Notes under the pieces: model-generated | What the model saw: only the letters and a program-made list of their open reading frames with translations | Databases searched by the model: none | Told to the model about the DNA's origin: nothing | Position numbers and translations under genes: made by a program | Source of the DNA: Liopterus haemorrhoidalis | Taxonomy: Eukaryota; Arthropoda; Insecta; Coleoptera; Dytiscidae | Reading direction: 5' to 3' | Assembly: GCA_963971575.1 (NCBI GenBank) | Contig: OZ020611.1 | Coordinates: forward strand, 8,032,933-8,096,932 | Length of the DNA: 64,000 nt | Part shown: piece after piece, positions 1-10,796 of the stretch | How positions within the stretch are numbered: position 1 is the first letter of the stretch | Layout of the letters: every line of letters begins with the position of its first letter

Positions 1-285
1 ATAAAGAATTAAATATTATTTTACAAATAGCCAAATCGAAGGCTAAAAGTCCTCCATAGTTTATAAAATTCCATAGTTTAAAAAACAAAATCAACGCCTA
101 TTAAAACTAATTTAATAATGAGCACTCTCCACAAGAGAAAATGTTCAGAAGAATTCCCTTTATCGGCCATAGTAGTTATAAAATAGCCAACTAATTAAGA
201 ACACAAAACATTCAAGAAACTTTTCATAATACATTTACCTTAAATAATATGCTAGTAAATAATCAAATCAATAATAAAAACGTTA
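1..285. other. AT-rich stretch, nothing recognised
   Basis: I see no reading frame, repeat structure or RNA gene here. The sequence is AT-rich and lies directly upstream of a Penelope-like endonuclease remnant. Confidence 0.5.
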
Positions 286-599
286 TATTGTGGTGGAAAC
301 GAAATCGGCTGCAATGAAAACTGTATTATTTATGCCGAAAAAACTAAAAAATATTTTAATGTTCGAATTAAAAAACACATACGGGCTTGAAAACTCACTA
401 AAACTTATTGTTATGTTGCAGAACACATAATCAACAATAATGACACGTTCAACTTCAATGTTAAAATATTAAATGTACATCCTAAGAGATTAAAATGGAC
501 ATGTTCGAAGCGTTAAAGATTAAAAAGGCTATTTCTAAAAAGAAAAATTTAATTAATGAACTAGAACAAGATATAGTTAGGCTCCTAACATCTTTTTAA
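286..599 (+). pseudogene. Penelope-like element, C-terminal GIY-YIG remnant
   Basis: Translation from 286 gives a Cys-rich start followed by CIIYAEKTKKYFNVRIKKH, then AEHIINNNDTFNF and VKILNVHPKRLKW. This is the order of the GIY-YIG endonuclease that ends Penelope-like retroelements (usual form: YIGQTGR.F..R..EH, then AEHL...NH, then a final E.EI helix). The GIY motif has decayed to CIIY. An in-frame TGA follows the KKHIRA segment, and near 500-507 the frame shifts so that the last helix (EALKIKKAISKKKN...NELEQDI) is read in another frame, ending at TAA 597-599. The reverse transcriptase that should precede it is absent, so this is a 5'-truncated dead copy. A better-preserved relative lies at 51311-51649. 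Confidence 0.6.
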
Positions 600-749
600 T
601 CCATTAGATTTTTCCTTCTATTTATATCTCGTTTGTTGTACATACTAATTTGTATATACAGTCTGTATAATAAGACGTCCTTGTTGATTTTTGGCAACAA
701 TAAGAGAGAAAAGGAAAGATTAAAAATAATTAAAAAATTTACTGTAAAT

Positions 750-1085
750 ATTATTACGCTACTACCTAATAATTGGTCCATGATTATAAATTATTGCTTG
801 GCACCTTTTCGGTACACTTTCTACCAGATTTTCGGCATACGACTTTGGCAGTGATCTCCATATCTGCCGTATTTGACGAGTTAGCTGATCCAAATTTTGA
901 ACATTTTTTCTCCTTAATTTAATACCATTTTCAATTAAACGACTTCTCAGGGTAATTAGACTTGACTTAATGTTCCTTTTTAACAAAATTGCCTGATATT
1001 TACGTAAAGATAACATAGGATTATTTTTAAATACGTTAAAAATAACTTTATCTTGTTTTTTAGAGGTCATTTTTTTTCCACCCAA
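750..1085 (-). pseudogene. Tc1-like transposase, internally deleted
   Basis: The 107-residue minus-strand frame opens with MTSKKQDKVIFNVF, then a helix-turn-helix-like region (SLRKYQAILLKRN, LRSRLIENGIKLRRK). It then jumps directly to WRSLPKSYAENLVESVPKRC, which matches the extreme C-terminus of Tc1 transposases (W..LP...L..LV.SMP.RC..VI...G). A Tc1 transposase is about 340 residues, so the DDE catalytic core has been deleted and the DNA-binding head fused in frame to the tail. The frame is open from start to stop, which suggests a fairly recent or structurally tolerated deletion. I could not find matching terminal inverted repeats on both sides. Such products can in principle bind transposon ends without cutting; whether this one is expressed cannot be told. 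Confidence 0.6.
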
Positions 1086-1150
1086 AACTTCTGCACAAGT
1101 CTACTGACATGTGCATATATTTTGCTGCACTTGAAAAAGACATTTTTGAC

Positions 1151-1190
1151 CCTTTTGGGTGGGTATATAAAAATACCCACCTCCAAAAGG
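1151..1190. repeat. Near-perfect hairpin
   Basis: CCTTTTGGGTGGGTAT at 1151-1166 pairs with ATACCCACCTCCAAAAGG at 1173-1190, with a 6-base loop. The arms are complementary over about 16 bp, with a 2-base bulge. It lies just upstream, on the minus strand, of the deleted Tc1 frame and could be part of that element's end, but this is unproven. Confidence 0.6.
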
Positions 1191-1348
1191 AGTAAATAGT
1201 TGGGATGATCAATTGTTCACTGGTTCAAAAGTTTAAACAAGGCGTATTAGGTCTTGATGTTCTTATCATGTTTGAACCTATTTATTAGAGAGTTATTGCA
1301 ACCTGTGTTCTACTGATCTTTTAATAAAGTTTTCCTTTATTTGACATG

Positions 1349-1360
1349 TGCGCATGCGCA
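1349..1360. promoter_or_regulatory. NRF1/EWG-like palindrome TGCGCATGCGCA
   Basis: TGCGCATGCGCA is a perfect match to the vertebrate NRF1 consensus (YGCGCAYGCGCR); the insect orthologue is erect wing. It lies about 170 bp upstream of the start codon of the 74-codon frame at 1531, in otherwise GC-poor DNA. The match is seen directly; a promoter role is inference from position only. Confidence 0.35.
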
Positions 1361-1530
1361 GTTGATATATCCTTAATTTCTTTCTTTTATTAAAATACAG
1401 GCAACCTATATTTAATTTAAATAACGGGAAAGCATTTTTTATTTAAAGCGCCTTAATTTTGACAGGTTAACCTCAAAATTAACAACGGAGTCAATTCGAA
1501 GATAAAATTTGTTGACTTTTCTTGTGAATA

Positions 1531-1755
1531 ATGATGCAAGCTAAAGATAAAAAACGTTTACGATTTAAATACGAGGACGATGTTATTCTTCTCCGAGAAA
1601 TTGCGTCACGAAACCCTTTTGCGAATGGTTGTGCCGTATGGGAAGAAGTTAAAAATAGTCTGCTGCAGTTAACTCATATAAGAGTTGCAGTTAACTTCTA
1701 TATTCATTACGATTTCGATCTATCAATTTTGCATATTTGTCAAAATAAAGTATGA
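1531..1755 (+). pseudogene. Short SANT/Myb-like reading frame, probably a fragment
   Basis: The first 45 residues (KKRLRFKYEDDVILLREI, ASRNPFANGCAVWEEVKNS) resemble the opening of Myb/SANT-like domains found in many uncharacterised insect proteins, with the expected E-D-D-x-x-L-L-R-E helix and the W-E-E-V segment. After about residue 46 the similarity stops and the tail reads as unrelated sequence. A palindromic GTTAAC-rich segment (about 1668-1697) sits exactly at the break, suggesting an insertion or an exon edge. An NRF1-like palindrome lies 170 bp upstream. It could be a first exon of a host or domesticated gene, or the accessory ORF of a DNA transposon. I cannot name it. Confidence 0.35.
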
Positions 1756-2415
1756 AGCAAGAGCACCGTTGCAATAACACTCTTTAAAACATCATGAAAA
1801 ATTTTAATACAGGATACTTTATTAGAGGTTTCTTTTAATAAAGTCAGCTTTTTTTCACTTTGCAATATCTCTCTATTATTTGTGCATATGTCTGATCATG
1901 AATCACAAGCATATATGTCTTATTATACAGAATATATTTCAGTCATACATGTTAACCCTCTAGTGCCCAGTATCAATTAAAATACAATACGTGCAAATTT
2001 CATCGAAATACCCGTGGTCACCTACAGACGATTGTTCACTGAAACACTTACAAACGCCGGTTTAGCAAAATTTCATGTGGTTTTGCTAAAAACAATTAGT
2101 TGAGTGCAATGGTTGCTGTATTACGGATGTTCGCCATATTTAGTTATTTATTTATAACAATTTTAGCCACACAATAGGTAAAAACCCAATAATAGTGAGT
2201 AGTGAATAGTAACAATTAGCACAATGTCACATGTAGCACAACACTTATGTTATATATTTAAAAAAATAAAATAAACAATTTACAGAACTAAATGGATAGT
2301 AATTATTGAGTAATGAATGCACCAGAAAAATGAGAGTTATTGTTCTTTTTTTACCCATATAAACCTTTTGGCACTATCTGCCTAGATCCGAGTCAGGCCG
2401 AGCTTACCGTTTATA
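1756..2415. other. No gene seen
   Basis: AT-rich sequence between the SANT-like frame and the terminal repeat of the element at 2416. No convincing open frame, repeat or RNA signal. Confidence 0.5.
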
Positions 2416-2988
2416 AAGAGTGTCCCAAAATGAACGCAAGATTTGAATTTGTCGCCATTTGTGCAGTAAATTGTTGGAAACCTTGAAAAAAAAAAAAAAA
2501 AACAATTTGACAGCTGAGAGTTTAGGGTTAGTAAAAATGGAACGTTACACGATACAACAATGTGCCATACAGCCCGTGAAACAATTCAATTACTGCATGA
2601 GACATTTCCTGGTCGTGTACTCTCTCGTTTCGGTAATCAGAATTGGCCCCCTGGATCGTGTGATTTAACATCATTTGATTTCTTTTTATGTGGTTATTTG
2701 AAGTCAAAGGTCTATGTCAACAAGCCCACAACCACCCGTACATTACAGGAGGAAATTAAACGCTGCATCAACGAAATTCAGCCAAATTTATGCAAAATGG
2801 TCATGAGAAATTTCGACAAAAGAGTGCGTATGTGCCAGCAAAGCCGTGCAGGCTATTTGCCCGATGTGTTATTCCACAAATAACCCTATATTATGTAGTT
2901 TATGATTCAATAAAAAAATAACAATATGAAGACTAAAAACTGTGTTTTCTATTTAATTCAAATCTTGCGTTAATTTTGGGATACCTTT
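2416..2988 (+). mobile_element. Complete non-autonomous mariner-like element with TA target duplication
   Basis: The ends are inverted repeats of about 34 bp: AAGAGTGTCCCAAAATGAAC at 2416 matches, with a few changes, the complement of the segment ending at 2988 (GTTAATTTTGGGATACCTTT). Both ends share a perfect CGCAAGATTTGAATT core, and a TA dinucleotide flanks each side (2414-2415 and 2989-2990), as for Tc1/mariner insertions. The interior keeps the transposase start (MERYTIQQ near 2538) and jumps to the C-terminal third in another frame, so the element is an internal-deletion derivative of about 570 bp. Related C-terminal sequence occurs at 58017-58300. Confidence 0.75.
2560..2883 (+). pseudogene. 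C-terminal third of a mariner-like (DDE superfamily) transposase
   Basis: The frame reads CHTARETIQLLHETFPGRVL, then NWPPGSCDLTSFDFFLCGYL and KSKVYVNKPTTTRTLQEEI, ending in a short V-L-F-H tail. This is the region around the second and third catalytic acids of the transposase class with the WPPRSCDLTPLDFFLWGY signature. The third aspartate (CDLT) is present, but the first and most of the second catalytic block are missing because of the internal deletion. Codons stay open to TAA at 2881-2883. It lies wholly inside the TIR-bounded element 2416-2988. Confidence 0.7.
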
Positions 2989-3339
2989 TAGGTCTACCGG
3001 TAGTAAATTACACTTTAGGTTATATTTGAAGACAAATTTAGCATTAGTGACCTTCCATTAGCCCAGTGTAACTTTTTGGCGAAGAAAAATAAATTGGGGC
3101 ACTGGAGCATTAATTTATTCATTCTGAAGACGTCCTAGTAAGCCGAAATACGTATTATTACAATACATACAATTTTTGAAACAATAAACGAATGTTTTTA
3201 TTATTTCCTTGTTCAAAGTTCTACAACGAGTGCCTTCAACTAATTCAGTTAATATTATTGCTAATATTTATCGTCAGCTGCATACACATTTTGAAATAGA
3301 ATATCTATCAAGAAGCTATTGGATTACTATAAATCATGT

Positions 3340-3840
3340 CATAGGCCACAAGCGTGCATCCAAAGTTCCCTATGATGCAAGATCTGCTACTGCAGTCAAT
3401 GATTTTAATGTTTGTGGAGTTGATGAGGTTATTCGGGAAGACAGGCAAATACCAATTCGCAAACTGGCCGAAAAGTGTTCGTAGAGTATTGTCATTCACG
3501 AAAAATAGGTCTTTAGAACTCAACGTGCATTAACTTGTTAAATTTAAGTTAATGCACGTTGGGTTCCAAAGATCTATCTACCGAACAAAGGCAGAAACAG
3601 GCTCTATTGTTGATATTATCTTATCTTCTCTCTTTTTAGATTGGATAAGAATATTATTTTGGAACGTTTCTTTATTGTAGACGAATATTAGATGCAAAAT
3701 AACATCACAGTAAGCAAACAAGCTAGCATGGAATGACGCCACACAAATTATCAGCACCAAAGAAATTCAAAACTATACCATCAGCAGGCAAAGTATTACT
3801 ATTGTTTTCTGGGCACATAGCAAGACGTGGCAATGAACAG
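3340..3840 (+). pseudogene. Decayed mariner transposase
   Basis: Three mariner blocks occur in order. First is a second helix-turn-helix (ARSATAVNDFNV, then VIREDRQIPIRKLAEKC at about 3425-3480). Second is the linker signature RWVPKIYLPNK just after 3556 (usual WVPHxL). Third is PKKFKTIPSAGKVLLLFSG at about 3752-3807, which precedes the W-D of the catalytic core. The blocks lie in different frames and are broken by stops, and a 23-bp palindromic insertion splits the WVP region. The rest of the catalytic domain is not recognisable. This is a dead copy of the Mos1-like branch that carries the PSAGKVM motif. Confidence 0.6.
3507..3575. repeat. Long hairpin inside the mariner remnant
   Basis: AACGTGCATTAACTT at 3522-3536 and AAGTTAATGCACGTT at 3546-3560 are perfect complements with a 9-base loop. 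With a few mismatches the pairing extends outward to about 29 bp per arm. Reading through the mariner frame suggests that about 23 bp of palindrome (TTAACTTG...AAGTTAA) was inserted between two copies of TGCA, which enlarged a naturally self-complementary stretch. Confidence 0.65.
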
Positions 3841-5884
3841 ATCAAGATGGTAGACTTATGTTAGTGAAGCCAAAAGTCAAACTTATTGACAGTGCCCGAA
3901 GAAGAAGAAAAAAAAGTTTTCTGGGAAATTCACAGTTCAATTTTTGTGGATTTCTTACTTGACTGGGAAATTCTAAATGCGAAGTTTAACAGTCACTACT
4001 TTAAGAGTCTGAGAGATAAAAACGCGGACTATTGTGTAAAGATATAATTCTTTTCAGCGTCAGTGTTACGCATAGGCAAAGCAGGAACTCGCCTCTAGCG
4101 AAAAATGTTTTAAGTATAACAGTTCAGTATTAACTTTTATCACTAAGGTGGAAAAAATCTAGCCCGTGGCGGCAAAAAATGAAGCACAGGCGCAGATTCT
4201 TCTCTAGGATAAAGCCCGCGAAAATCGAGAAACGCTATCTAAATAAAAATGGAAAATATTGCTTCATCCGCTTAAAATTTCCGACTATCCAATATCATCT
4301 ACGACTCCGATTATCTTTCTGAACCTCCTGAAGAGTACTTGGGGGGGCAAGAAAATCAATTCGGAAATTGGCTAAGCGTTGTGACAAATGTGTATTAAAG
4401 AAAGTTTATTTTTAAAAATAAAGTTTAATTTACTCGAGTTATTTTTGCCCAGATCAAATCTATATTCCTTATAGTATAAATTCCTTATTAAGCTTGGTTA
4501 ATGTCACAAATTTTACGCACAAATATATATGGTGGAACAGCACATAAAAATATGCATACAATATTAGTCAAAACATAAGCTACTTGTTCAAATGTGTACA
4601 AAATCCTGAAATTAAAAAGCCTGTTGATTCTTGTTTTTAATCGTATTGACATCTCCTGAGACCATGTTTTCAGAAATCACCAATAGTTTATGATAACGTT
4701 AAGAATGTTAAAAAGATCCCCATGTCAAATGTAAAATTTTCAACTTAGAATTTCAATCGCAGTTCTTAAACGCTCACGTGACTGCAACATGTATTCGTGT
4801 AGGCTATTGTGTAGGTGTAAACCCAACCCAAATCCGAGAAGCCAGCTTGCAGCCTAGCATGATATGGATATAGATTGATGGCGTTGATGAATATTTATGT
4901 ACGGAATATTGTTTGAACGGAGAAAATAACGATGGTTACTTTATGTTATTACATGCGGTAATTAAAGTGATTTATTAAATGTTAGATAACGGTATATTTT
5001 CGTTTTATAAGAAATAAACATAAAACAATACAACTAAGAAAGTAATTGGAATTAGTAGAAAGGTAATAAACAAAATGGACGACCCAGTTGGTACAATCTT
5101 TGGTTGCCACTACTAAATGAACAATTTAAAACAAACGCATTATTATTTCGTATGGTATAAAGCCTAGATGTCATTAAAGATGATTAGAGTAGGGCTTCAA
5201 TACCTAATTTTTTACTTGAATGGATACTTACAAGTGAAACAGTAAATTTACATTTTTAACTTGGAGTTCTTAAGCGATCAAGTAAGTCAATAAGGAAGAA
5301 ATGTCCTGACAGGTGGAAAAACGGATCATAGATGTTGCAATACAACAACGCACCAGATAACACTTCTCTTATGATTCGGCAAATTTTTGGTGACGAATCT
5401 TACCACGTTTTTCAGATTTTTATCTTCCGATATTTAGTCAGCTCTGTTTTTTATAAGAATAAGTAAAAAATAATCTGTTTATAAATTGATAGAAGGACTG
5501 GTCGAAACATCACCTTGACCACAAGGCCATTTCGAAACAATGGCTGGAGGTCTAGATACGGAGAATTTATTTTCTCTACGTTTGTACGCCTATCTAGGCG
5601 TTGGGAACCAGTTATTATGTATTTAATTTTTGGACAAAAAAGTTCCTATCGTTCCCCCATCACCAAGCACTCCCCACTGGGCGCCGTGGAGCTTCATAGT
5701 TTCCCCAAAACTAAAGAGTTCGTTAAAAGCCTACCTTTTTCAAATGGTTGAACAGATAACATAAAAATAGTAAAATGATCTAAAAAGCTGTTCCAAAAAT
5801 TATCTACAAAATGCGTTTTCTAAGGACTAAAAGACGCTGATAACAGTATATAGCTGCATATGAAGAGAAAACCTCATACATAGA
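3841..5884. other. About 2 kb without a recognisable gene
   Basis: AT-rich, with scattered short frames that look random. The frame at 5515-5751 has no motif I recognise. No SINE, LTR or RNA gene could be supported. Confidence 0.45.
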
Positions 5885-5885
5885 C

Positions 5886-5945
5886 TTGAGGAACTTGCGG
5901 AAAAATTGGGAGTTGATCGAACAACAGTTTCGCGACAATTCACAT
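5886..5945 (+). pseudogene. Mariner helix-turn-helix fragment
   Basis: EELAEKLGVDRTTVSRQF is read from 5888. This is the second helix-turn-helix of mariner-type transposases (..ELAEKLGVS..TVSR.L). No upstream or downstream transposase blocks follow in any frame, so only about 60 bp can be assigned. A 10-bp inverted repeat (TGTGTCTACA near 6012, TGTAGACACA near 6152) lies downstream but encloses nothing recognisable. Confidence 0.4.
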
Positions 5946-6483
5946 CAACCACTTCACTTTCACGGGCTGTCCGTCAAGCAGACACCATAATAAATAAAAA
6001 CCAAAATAATACTGTGTCTACATTGAAGTAATATATAACAGTTACATTTGTTAATTCCTAATTCAAATGAATCTTAATTCAAAATGACAGATCTCGCGAC
6101 AAAGAATATTCACACGACCTCAATCGTGGTGAAGACAACAATACAACTAGAGTGTAGACACATCATTAATCCCTTCTCACTATATAAAATGTTATTGACA
6201 ACGACGTTTACGTTAAATTAAAAATGATGTGTTGTGATACATGGAGTTGTCAGCTGTCATAATTTTCCTAGTTTTTAAGTCACTCTATGATCTTTATTCA
6301 TTAACACGGTATAGAAGTAAGAGTTAAGTCAATTGTGCCCATAATGACGATTTATATCTTGGGCAAATTACGTCATTTATGCGACAAATTGTAATTGTTT
6401 GTTTCTTTCTGTCTACTCTGACATTTGACATTTAAAATATTTATTTTGAAAATATTTTTATCTATTAGATAATTGGCAACCAA

Positions 6484-6800
6484 ATTTGGGAAACCAGCGC
6501 CAACCTCTACTATGCGCAGTATAATTGATAACACATAAGGTATTCCTGCTTGCAGGCTGACCTTCGCCAGCGCTGGAAGTCAGCTACCAGCAACCAGCTT
6601 TCACTATGCGGCTACCCTAAGAGTACGCGTATAGTGAAAGCTGGTTGCTTTTTATACTGGTTCGCGCTGCCAGCCAACTCTGGGAAACCAACACCAGCCT
6701 CTACTATGCGAGGTATCATTTATAACACAAGGATATTCCTGCTCGCAGGCTGACCTTTGCCAGTGCTGGCAGCCAGCTACCAACAACAAGCTTTCACTAT
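6484..6800. repeat. Imperfect tandem duplication with a perfect 18-bp hairpin
   Basis: A block beginning TGGGAAACCAGCGCCAACCT near 6487 recurs about 195 bp later as TGGGAAACCAACACCAGCCT, and both continue through the same CTACTATGCG...CAGGCTGACC...CAGCTACCA text. Between them, GCAACCAGCTTTCACTAT (6590-6607) and its exact complement (6631-6648) form an 18-bp hairpin with a 23-base loop. The block is GC-richer than its surroundings. No coding potential is visible. Confidence 0.65.
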
Positions 6801-6849
6801 ACCTATACCCTAAGGAATTATGTTGATAGCATAGGAAATGATTATGTTG

Positions 6850-7540
6850 ATAGCTTGTGGATGATTGTTATGTAAGCGTCAGTCGATTGTTGTTATGAAA
6901 TATCTAAGCAACGTGGCTAAATGTTGCCAACACGTACAATAAAATTTTCCTTGTTGAACATTCTTATATAACTACTACATGGAACTTAAGAGCATTGTAT
7001 GCCCTTATTATCATTTATGATGCCATTTAAAAATGTACTTTAGAATTAAATTTCATATATTTCACAATAAAGTGGATTATAATAACCAAATAAATTTTCA
7101 TTGCATTTTGTCTTGGAAATTTTTAACATTTATTATTGCTAATTCTATCATTTTTAAATAAATTTGAGAATATTTGATTCTTGAAACTCTTAGAACTGAA
7201 TAGAAAATAACCCTTATATTGATAATAACGTAATTCGATATATCTATTTCCAGATGAAACAAGAAACTTTATTTTTCTATGAACAAAGAACCTTAGTTAA
7301 TTGTAACTGAATCCGCATGCGTTAAAAGAGTAATTTTCAATATTTTGCCCATTTTTACCCTGTTTCTTGTTATTAGGACGTCAACGCATCGTTTCTTGTT
7401 AAAAATAAAGTTATCAAGTGGTTTTAAAGATAAAAGGAACAGCTCAAAGTTGTTATTTATAAAAAGTGAATTTGATAACCTCCCACTTTTAAAACAGCTT
7501 CCTATCCTGTGGCAGAGATTTTGCAATGATCAAGAAGAAA
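6850..7540. other. No gene seen
   Basis: AT-rich sequence; overlapping short frames around 7293-7563 on both strands show no domain. Confidence 0.45.
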
Positions 7541-7543
7541 ATG

Positions 7544-7615
7544 AAGAGAACAATAAAAGTTAGTTAAAATTTATGGCGCACAGCAACAAAGGCTATTTGC
7601 GAAATCAAGAGAACA
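7544..7615. mobile_element. Hairpin micro-insertion, copy 1
   Basis: The hairpin unit GGCGCACAGCAACAAAGG... occupies 7575-7601, preceded by TTAGTTAAAATTTAT. AAGAGAACA occurs on both sides (7544-7552 and 7607-7615), which looks like a target-site duplication around about 54 bp of inserted sequence. The outer stem has lost its 3' half (GCGAAA instead of GCGCC). It is one of at least nine copies in this window. Confidence 0.6.
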
Positions 7616-7639
7616 GATACAATTTATGATATCCATAAG

Positions 7640-8390
7640 CTAACGGAATTAATCACTAGCAGCAACAACTCTCAGAAATTTGTTGTTGTTGAGATGAACG
7701 ACTCATCTAAAATGAATCGTGATTTTAGAAAATAATGGTGTTCTAAGTTCTACAAGACAACGACTTTCCATGAAACAACTTTTCCCAGACAAAATAGAGT
7801 AAATATTTACATATCTCGTTTTTACCAATTCATTTATGAATAAATTTATTCTGGAGTAGTTACAGCACTTCTTTTTATAAGCCGAACAGTGTAACATGTT
7901 TCACTTTGTAAAAATAGTCGTCAAACTAATGAGCTAACACAAATTAAAGCTTAACTCTCGGGAGTTCCACTGAATCAAAATAAGGTAGACGATCTCGCAA
8001 AAATAATGTCATACATTCCTAATGACAAGAAGCTATTTTACCAAAATATTAAAACGAAGTGGCTACTGCTATGTCCCATGCACTTCTTTAAGACATCGAA
8101 GATCTTTAGGATTTTACATTACTTTGAATTATTGATTTTTACACATTGTAAATTGATTTACTCTATCTTTTAATTTTAAAATTTGTAAATTTCAATAAAA
8201 TCTCTATTCTAAAAGATATTATTAAACGTTTACAGCCATCACCAGCATATTATAAAATATTATGTATGAAATATTTAGTAACAAGGTGGCTATTTGTGAA
8301 AAGAGTAGTTGTACGGAAATCATTTGTTTGTTTTTAATCATTAATAGGAAAAAAATAGTGACCTGCACAGCCTATACATTTAAATGTTTC
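7640..8390. other. No gene seen
   Basis: AT-rich; short frames on both strands (7703-7897 minus, 8262-8444 plus) show no recognisable domain. Confidence 0.45.
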
Positions 8391-8392
8391 TT

Positions 8393-8718
8393 AATATATA
8401 GCATTCTTTATATTTCTAAATTTATTATAGGAGTTTGGTTTTAGTGGTAATTGCTCCTTTAACAAACAGATATTTAATGGTGTATAGACGGGTATCAACA
8501 TGTTGCTACATACCTAAAGACCGAACGCTAATCGAAATAACACTGAAAGTGATATAGTAATATATAGCATTCTTTATATTTCTAAATTTATTATAGGAGT
8601 TTGGTTTTAGTGGTAATTGCTCCTTTAACAAACAGATATTCAGTGGTGTATAGACGGATATCAGCATTTGCTACATACCTAAAGACCGAACGCTAATCGA
8701 AATAACACTGAAAGTGAT
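8393..8718. repeat. Recent 166-bp tandem duplication
   Basis: The unit starting AATATATAGCATTCTTTATA at 8393 is repeated at 8559. Both run through TTTAGTGGTAATTGCTCC and CCGAACGCTAATCG to AACACTGAAAGTGAT with only a few differences. The near identity implies a recent event relative to the decayed elements around it. Confidence 0.85.
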
Positions 8719-8961
8719 GTTCTGCCAATGATTTAGCAAAGATATGTCTTACCAGTAATGGGATCTGGATAGAACGCTAACTGTTTTAAAGTTTAGTACC
8801 AATGATACCCTCTGAAGAAGAATGTATGTTTTAAAATATTAGATGTATAGTAATTAATATTCAGTAAAAGTTATTAAAAATTTGTGGGAAAAAATAAGCA
8901 ACTTAAAAAGATCATATTGTCACATAGGTAATCCTAGGACAGGATTACGACATCTAGACAT

Positions 8962-9458
8962 TGTGACGCTCAGTTGTCTGATTAAAAAACTATTTTTAAG
9001 CGTCTAACGTATGTGGCCTGATTACGAAATGCATACGCCGCATTGTCGTAATGAGGAAATATTTGTCATGACGAATGAATATTGCTGGGTTAACCTTAAA
9101 TACAAATAGATGGATGTTGCAGAGTATTGCGGCAGAGGAACGTAGCCAACTCCTCTACACATACTAGTCCACACGGTGACGACCAAGACACCGACGCCAG
9201 ATACTTGTACCGCTGGTGAGCCAAGCTACTAGTCACCATGTGAGTAGGAAAAGACTTCTCCAGGCTCCTCTAATCCCTGATGGGTAGCCCCCGCCTCGGA
9301 TATAGGTCCAAGCCGATCCTGGCCAACACGGGATGGACCGAAGACTTCCCCAACTCCATGGGTAAATTCATACCATACTTTGTAAATTGGATTTATAATT
9401 AATACATTTGTATGGTTAAAACCAGAAATTGTCTTTCAATCAAGCCACCTACATGACA
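8962..9458. mobile_element. Possible solo LTR
   Basis: The segment begins TGTGACGCTC and ends CTACATGACA, giving short TG...CA-type imperfect terminal complementarity. The interior (about 9090-9360) is markedly GC-richer than the surroundings. It shares its opening TGTGACG and closing TGACAATA with the block at 12911-13362. Flanking tetranucleotides (ACAT and ATAT) match only three of four, and no primer-binding site or gag/pol frame follows. An LTR identity is therefore weakly supported. Confidence 0.3.
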
Positions 9459-10182
9459 ATATCATAATACTAGCATGACCTACACTTTTTCTTATAAAAC
9501 TGTAAATTATATTGTAAAAACGAAGGTTATTTTTTCAAATTTTCGTTAGGTTGGCATTTGAAACTTAGTTGTCATTGTTAAGCGGACCTTGCGCAGTAAT
9601 ACCTCCCAACCGGTTCGGCCATTACGTGCCATAGTTTTGAAGTGAGCGTTGTTTTATAAGGGTTACTTCAATCAAAGATCCCGCCGCATGCGAGATTAGC
9701 TCTGTGATCCGTTTTCTACAAGAAAAATGCAACATAGTGGCAGCGCGTGTTGTATGTGGGGAAAACATCTATAATATAATACCCCAATCTGTGTCCCTGG
9801 CTGTCTGGGTGCGTGGAAATCTAAAACAATTGAAGCGAGGTTCTTATTATATAGTAGTATTAATTTATGTATTGGACAGTAGTGTGCTGTGAATTTTAGT
9901 TTTCAGTGTTGACAATAAATTAGTAAAAATGACAGTTGTGTTTTTCATTAAAAAATCACTTCACAATTATTAATTTAGTTGTGAAATACACGGATCGGTT
10001 TTTTTACGAAACAAAACACAGAAAAACGTTATCCTTCCGTGATATTCGACATTTTTGATTAAAATTATTATTAGCAGAAAAATAATTATTTTAAAAAATA
10101 TTTGGTTTTGATGAAAGTAAGTAAGAAAAATGTGACTTTTTTTTCTTTATTATTATTTTTTCAATGCTTTATTATTTTTTTA
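9459..10182. other. No gene seen
   Basis: AT-rich; the frame at 9704-9892 has no recognised domain. Confidence 0.45.
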
Positions 10183-10351
10183 TTTCTACGCAGTGCCGGC
10201 TGTGGGTTTTGCGGGGCCTCAGGAAAATAATGCATTTGGTGTCAAAAACTTGCCCTAGCTACTAATAATTGCTAGAAATATCCCCCTTTAAGCGCGGGGC
10301 CTCGGGAAAAATCTCCGAAGTCCCGACCTCTGAGCAGGCCCTGTTTCTACG
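10183..10351. mobile_element. hAT MITE with 8-bp target duplication TTTCTACG
   Basis: TTTCTACG is directly repeated at 10183-10190 and 10344-10351. Between them lies a 153-bp element (10191-10343) starting CAGTGCCGGC and ending GCAGGCCCTG, whose terminal 10 bp are complementary at 8 positions. CAG...CTG ends with an 8-bp target duplication are the hallmark of hAT elements. It has no coding capacity and so depended on a transposase supplied from elsewhere. Confidence 0.8.
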
Positions 10352-10655
10352 ATTTCTAGGACAAGATTTACAATATCCCACTGCAAACTCTATACAGATG
10401 GCAGCACATAACGACTTCACTAAAGAGGTATCAGTGGCTCTAAAACAATGTTTTCTGTTTATTTATCACATTAAAATATCATTTACCTTTTGGTTTAGGT
10501 TAGATTCACCTTAAAAGCACTATCTTAGGTTATGGTTGATAACTGTTTATTTTTATTTTTTTATAAACCACCTAAAAATAAATTGTGTTTTAAAAGTTCT
10601 GCACAGTCCCACCTGTTTTGAATCTCTGTATATTGAACAAATGACGTGTGTGTGA

Positions 10656-10665
10656 CGCATGCGCA
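10656..10665. promoter_or_regulatory. NRF1-like CGCATGCGCA, weaker match
   Basis: CGCATGCGCA within TGACGCATGCGCAGT matches 10 of 12 positions of the NRF1 consensus and follows a TGACGTG (CRE-like) word at about 10642. No gene is recognisable downstream, so any promoter role is speculative. Confidence 0.2.
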
Positions 10666-10796
10666 GTGTTCAGTGGTATATTGTAAATCTACCCCCAAAT
10701 GTGAACGCAATATATTAAAGTGGGCAAACAATTAAATTATACTGTGCAATAGTTTCTCACGATTTATTTCAAACTGATTTGAGATATAGTGTAAGT

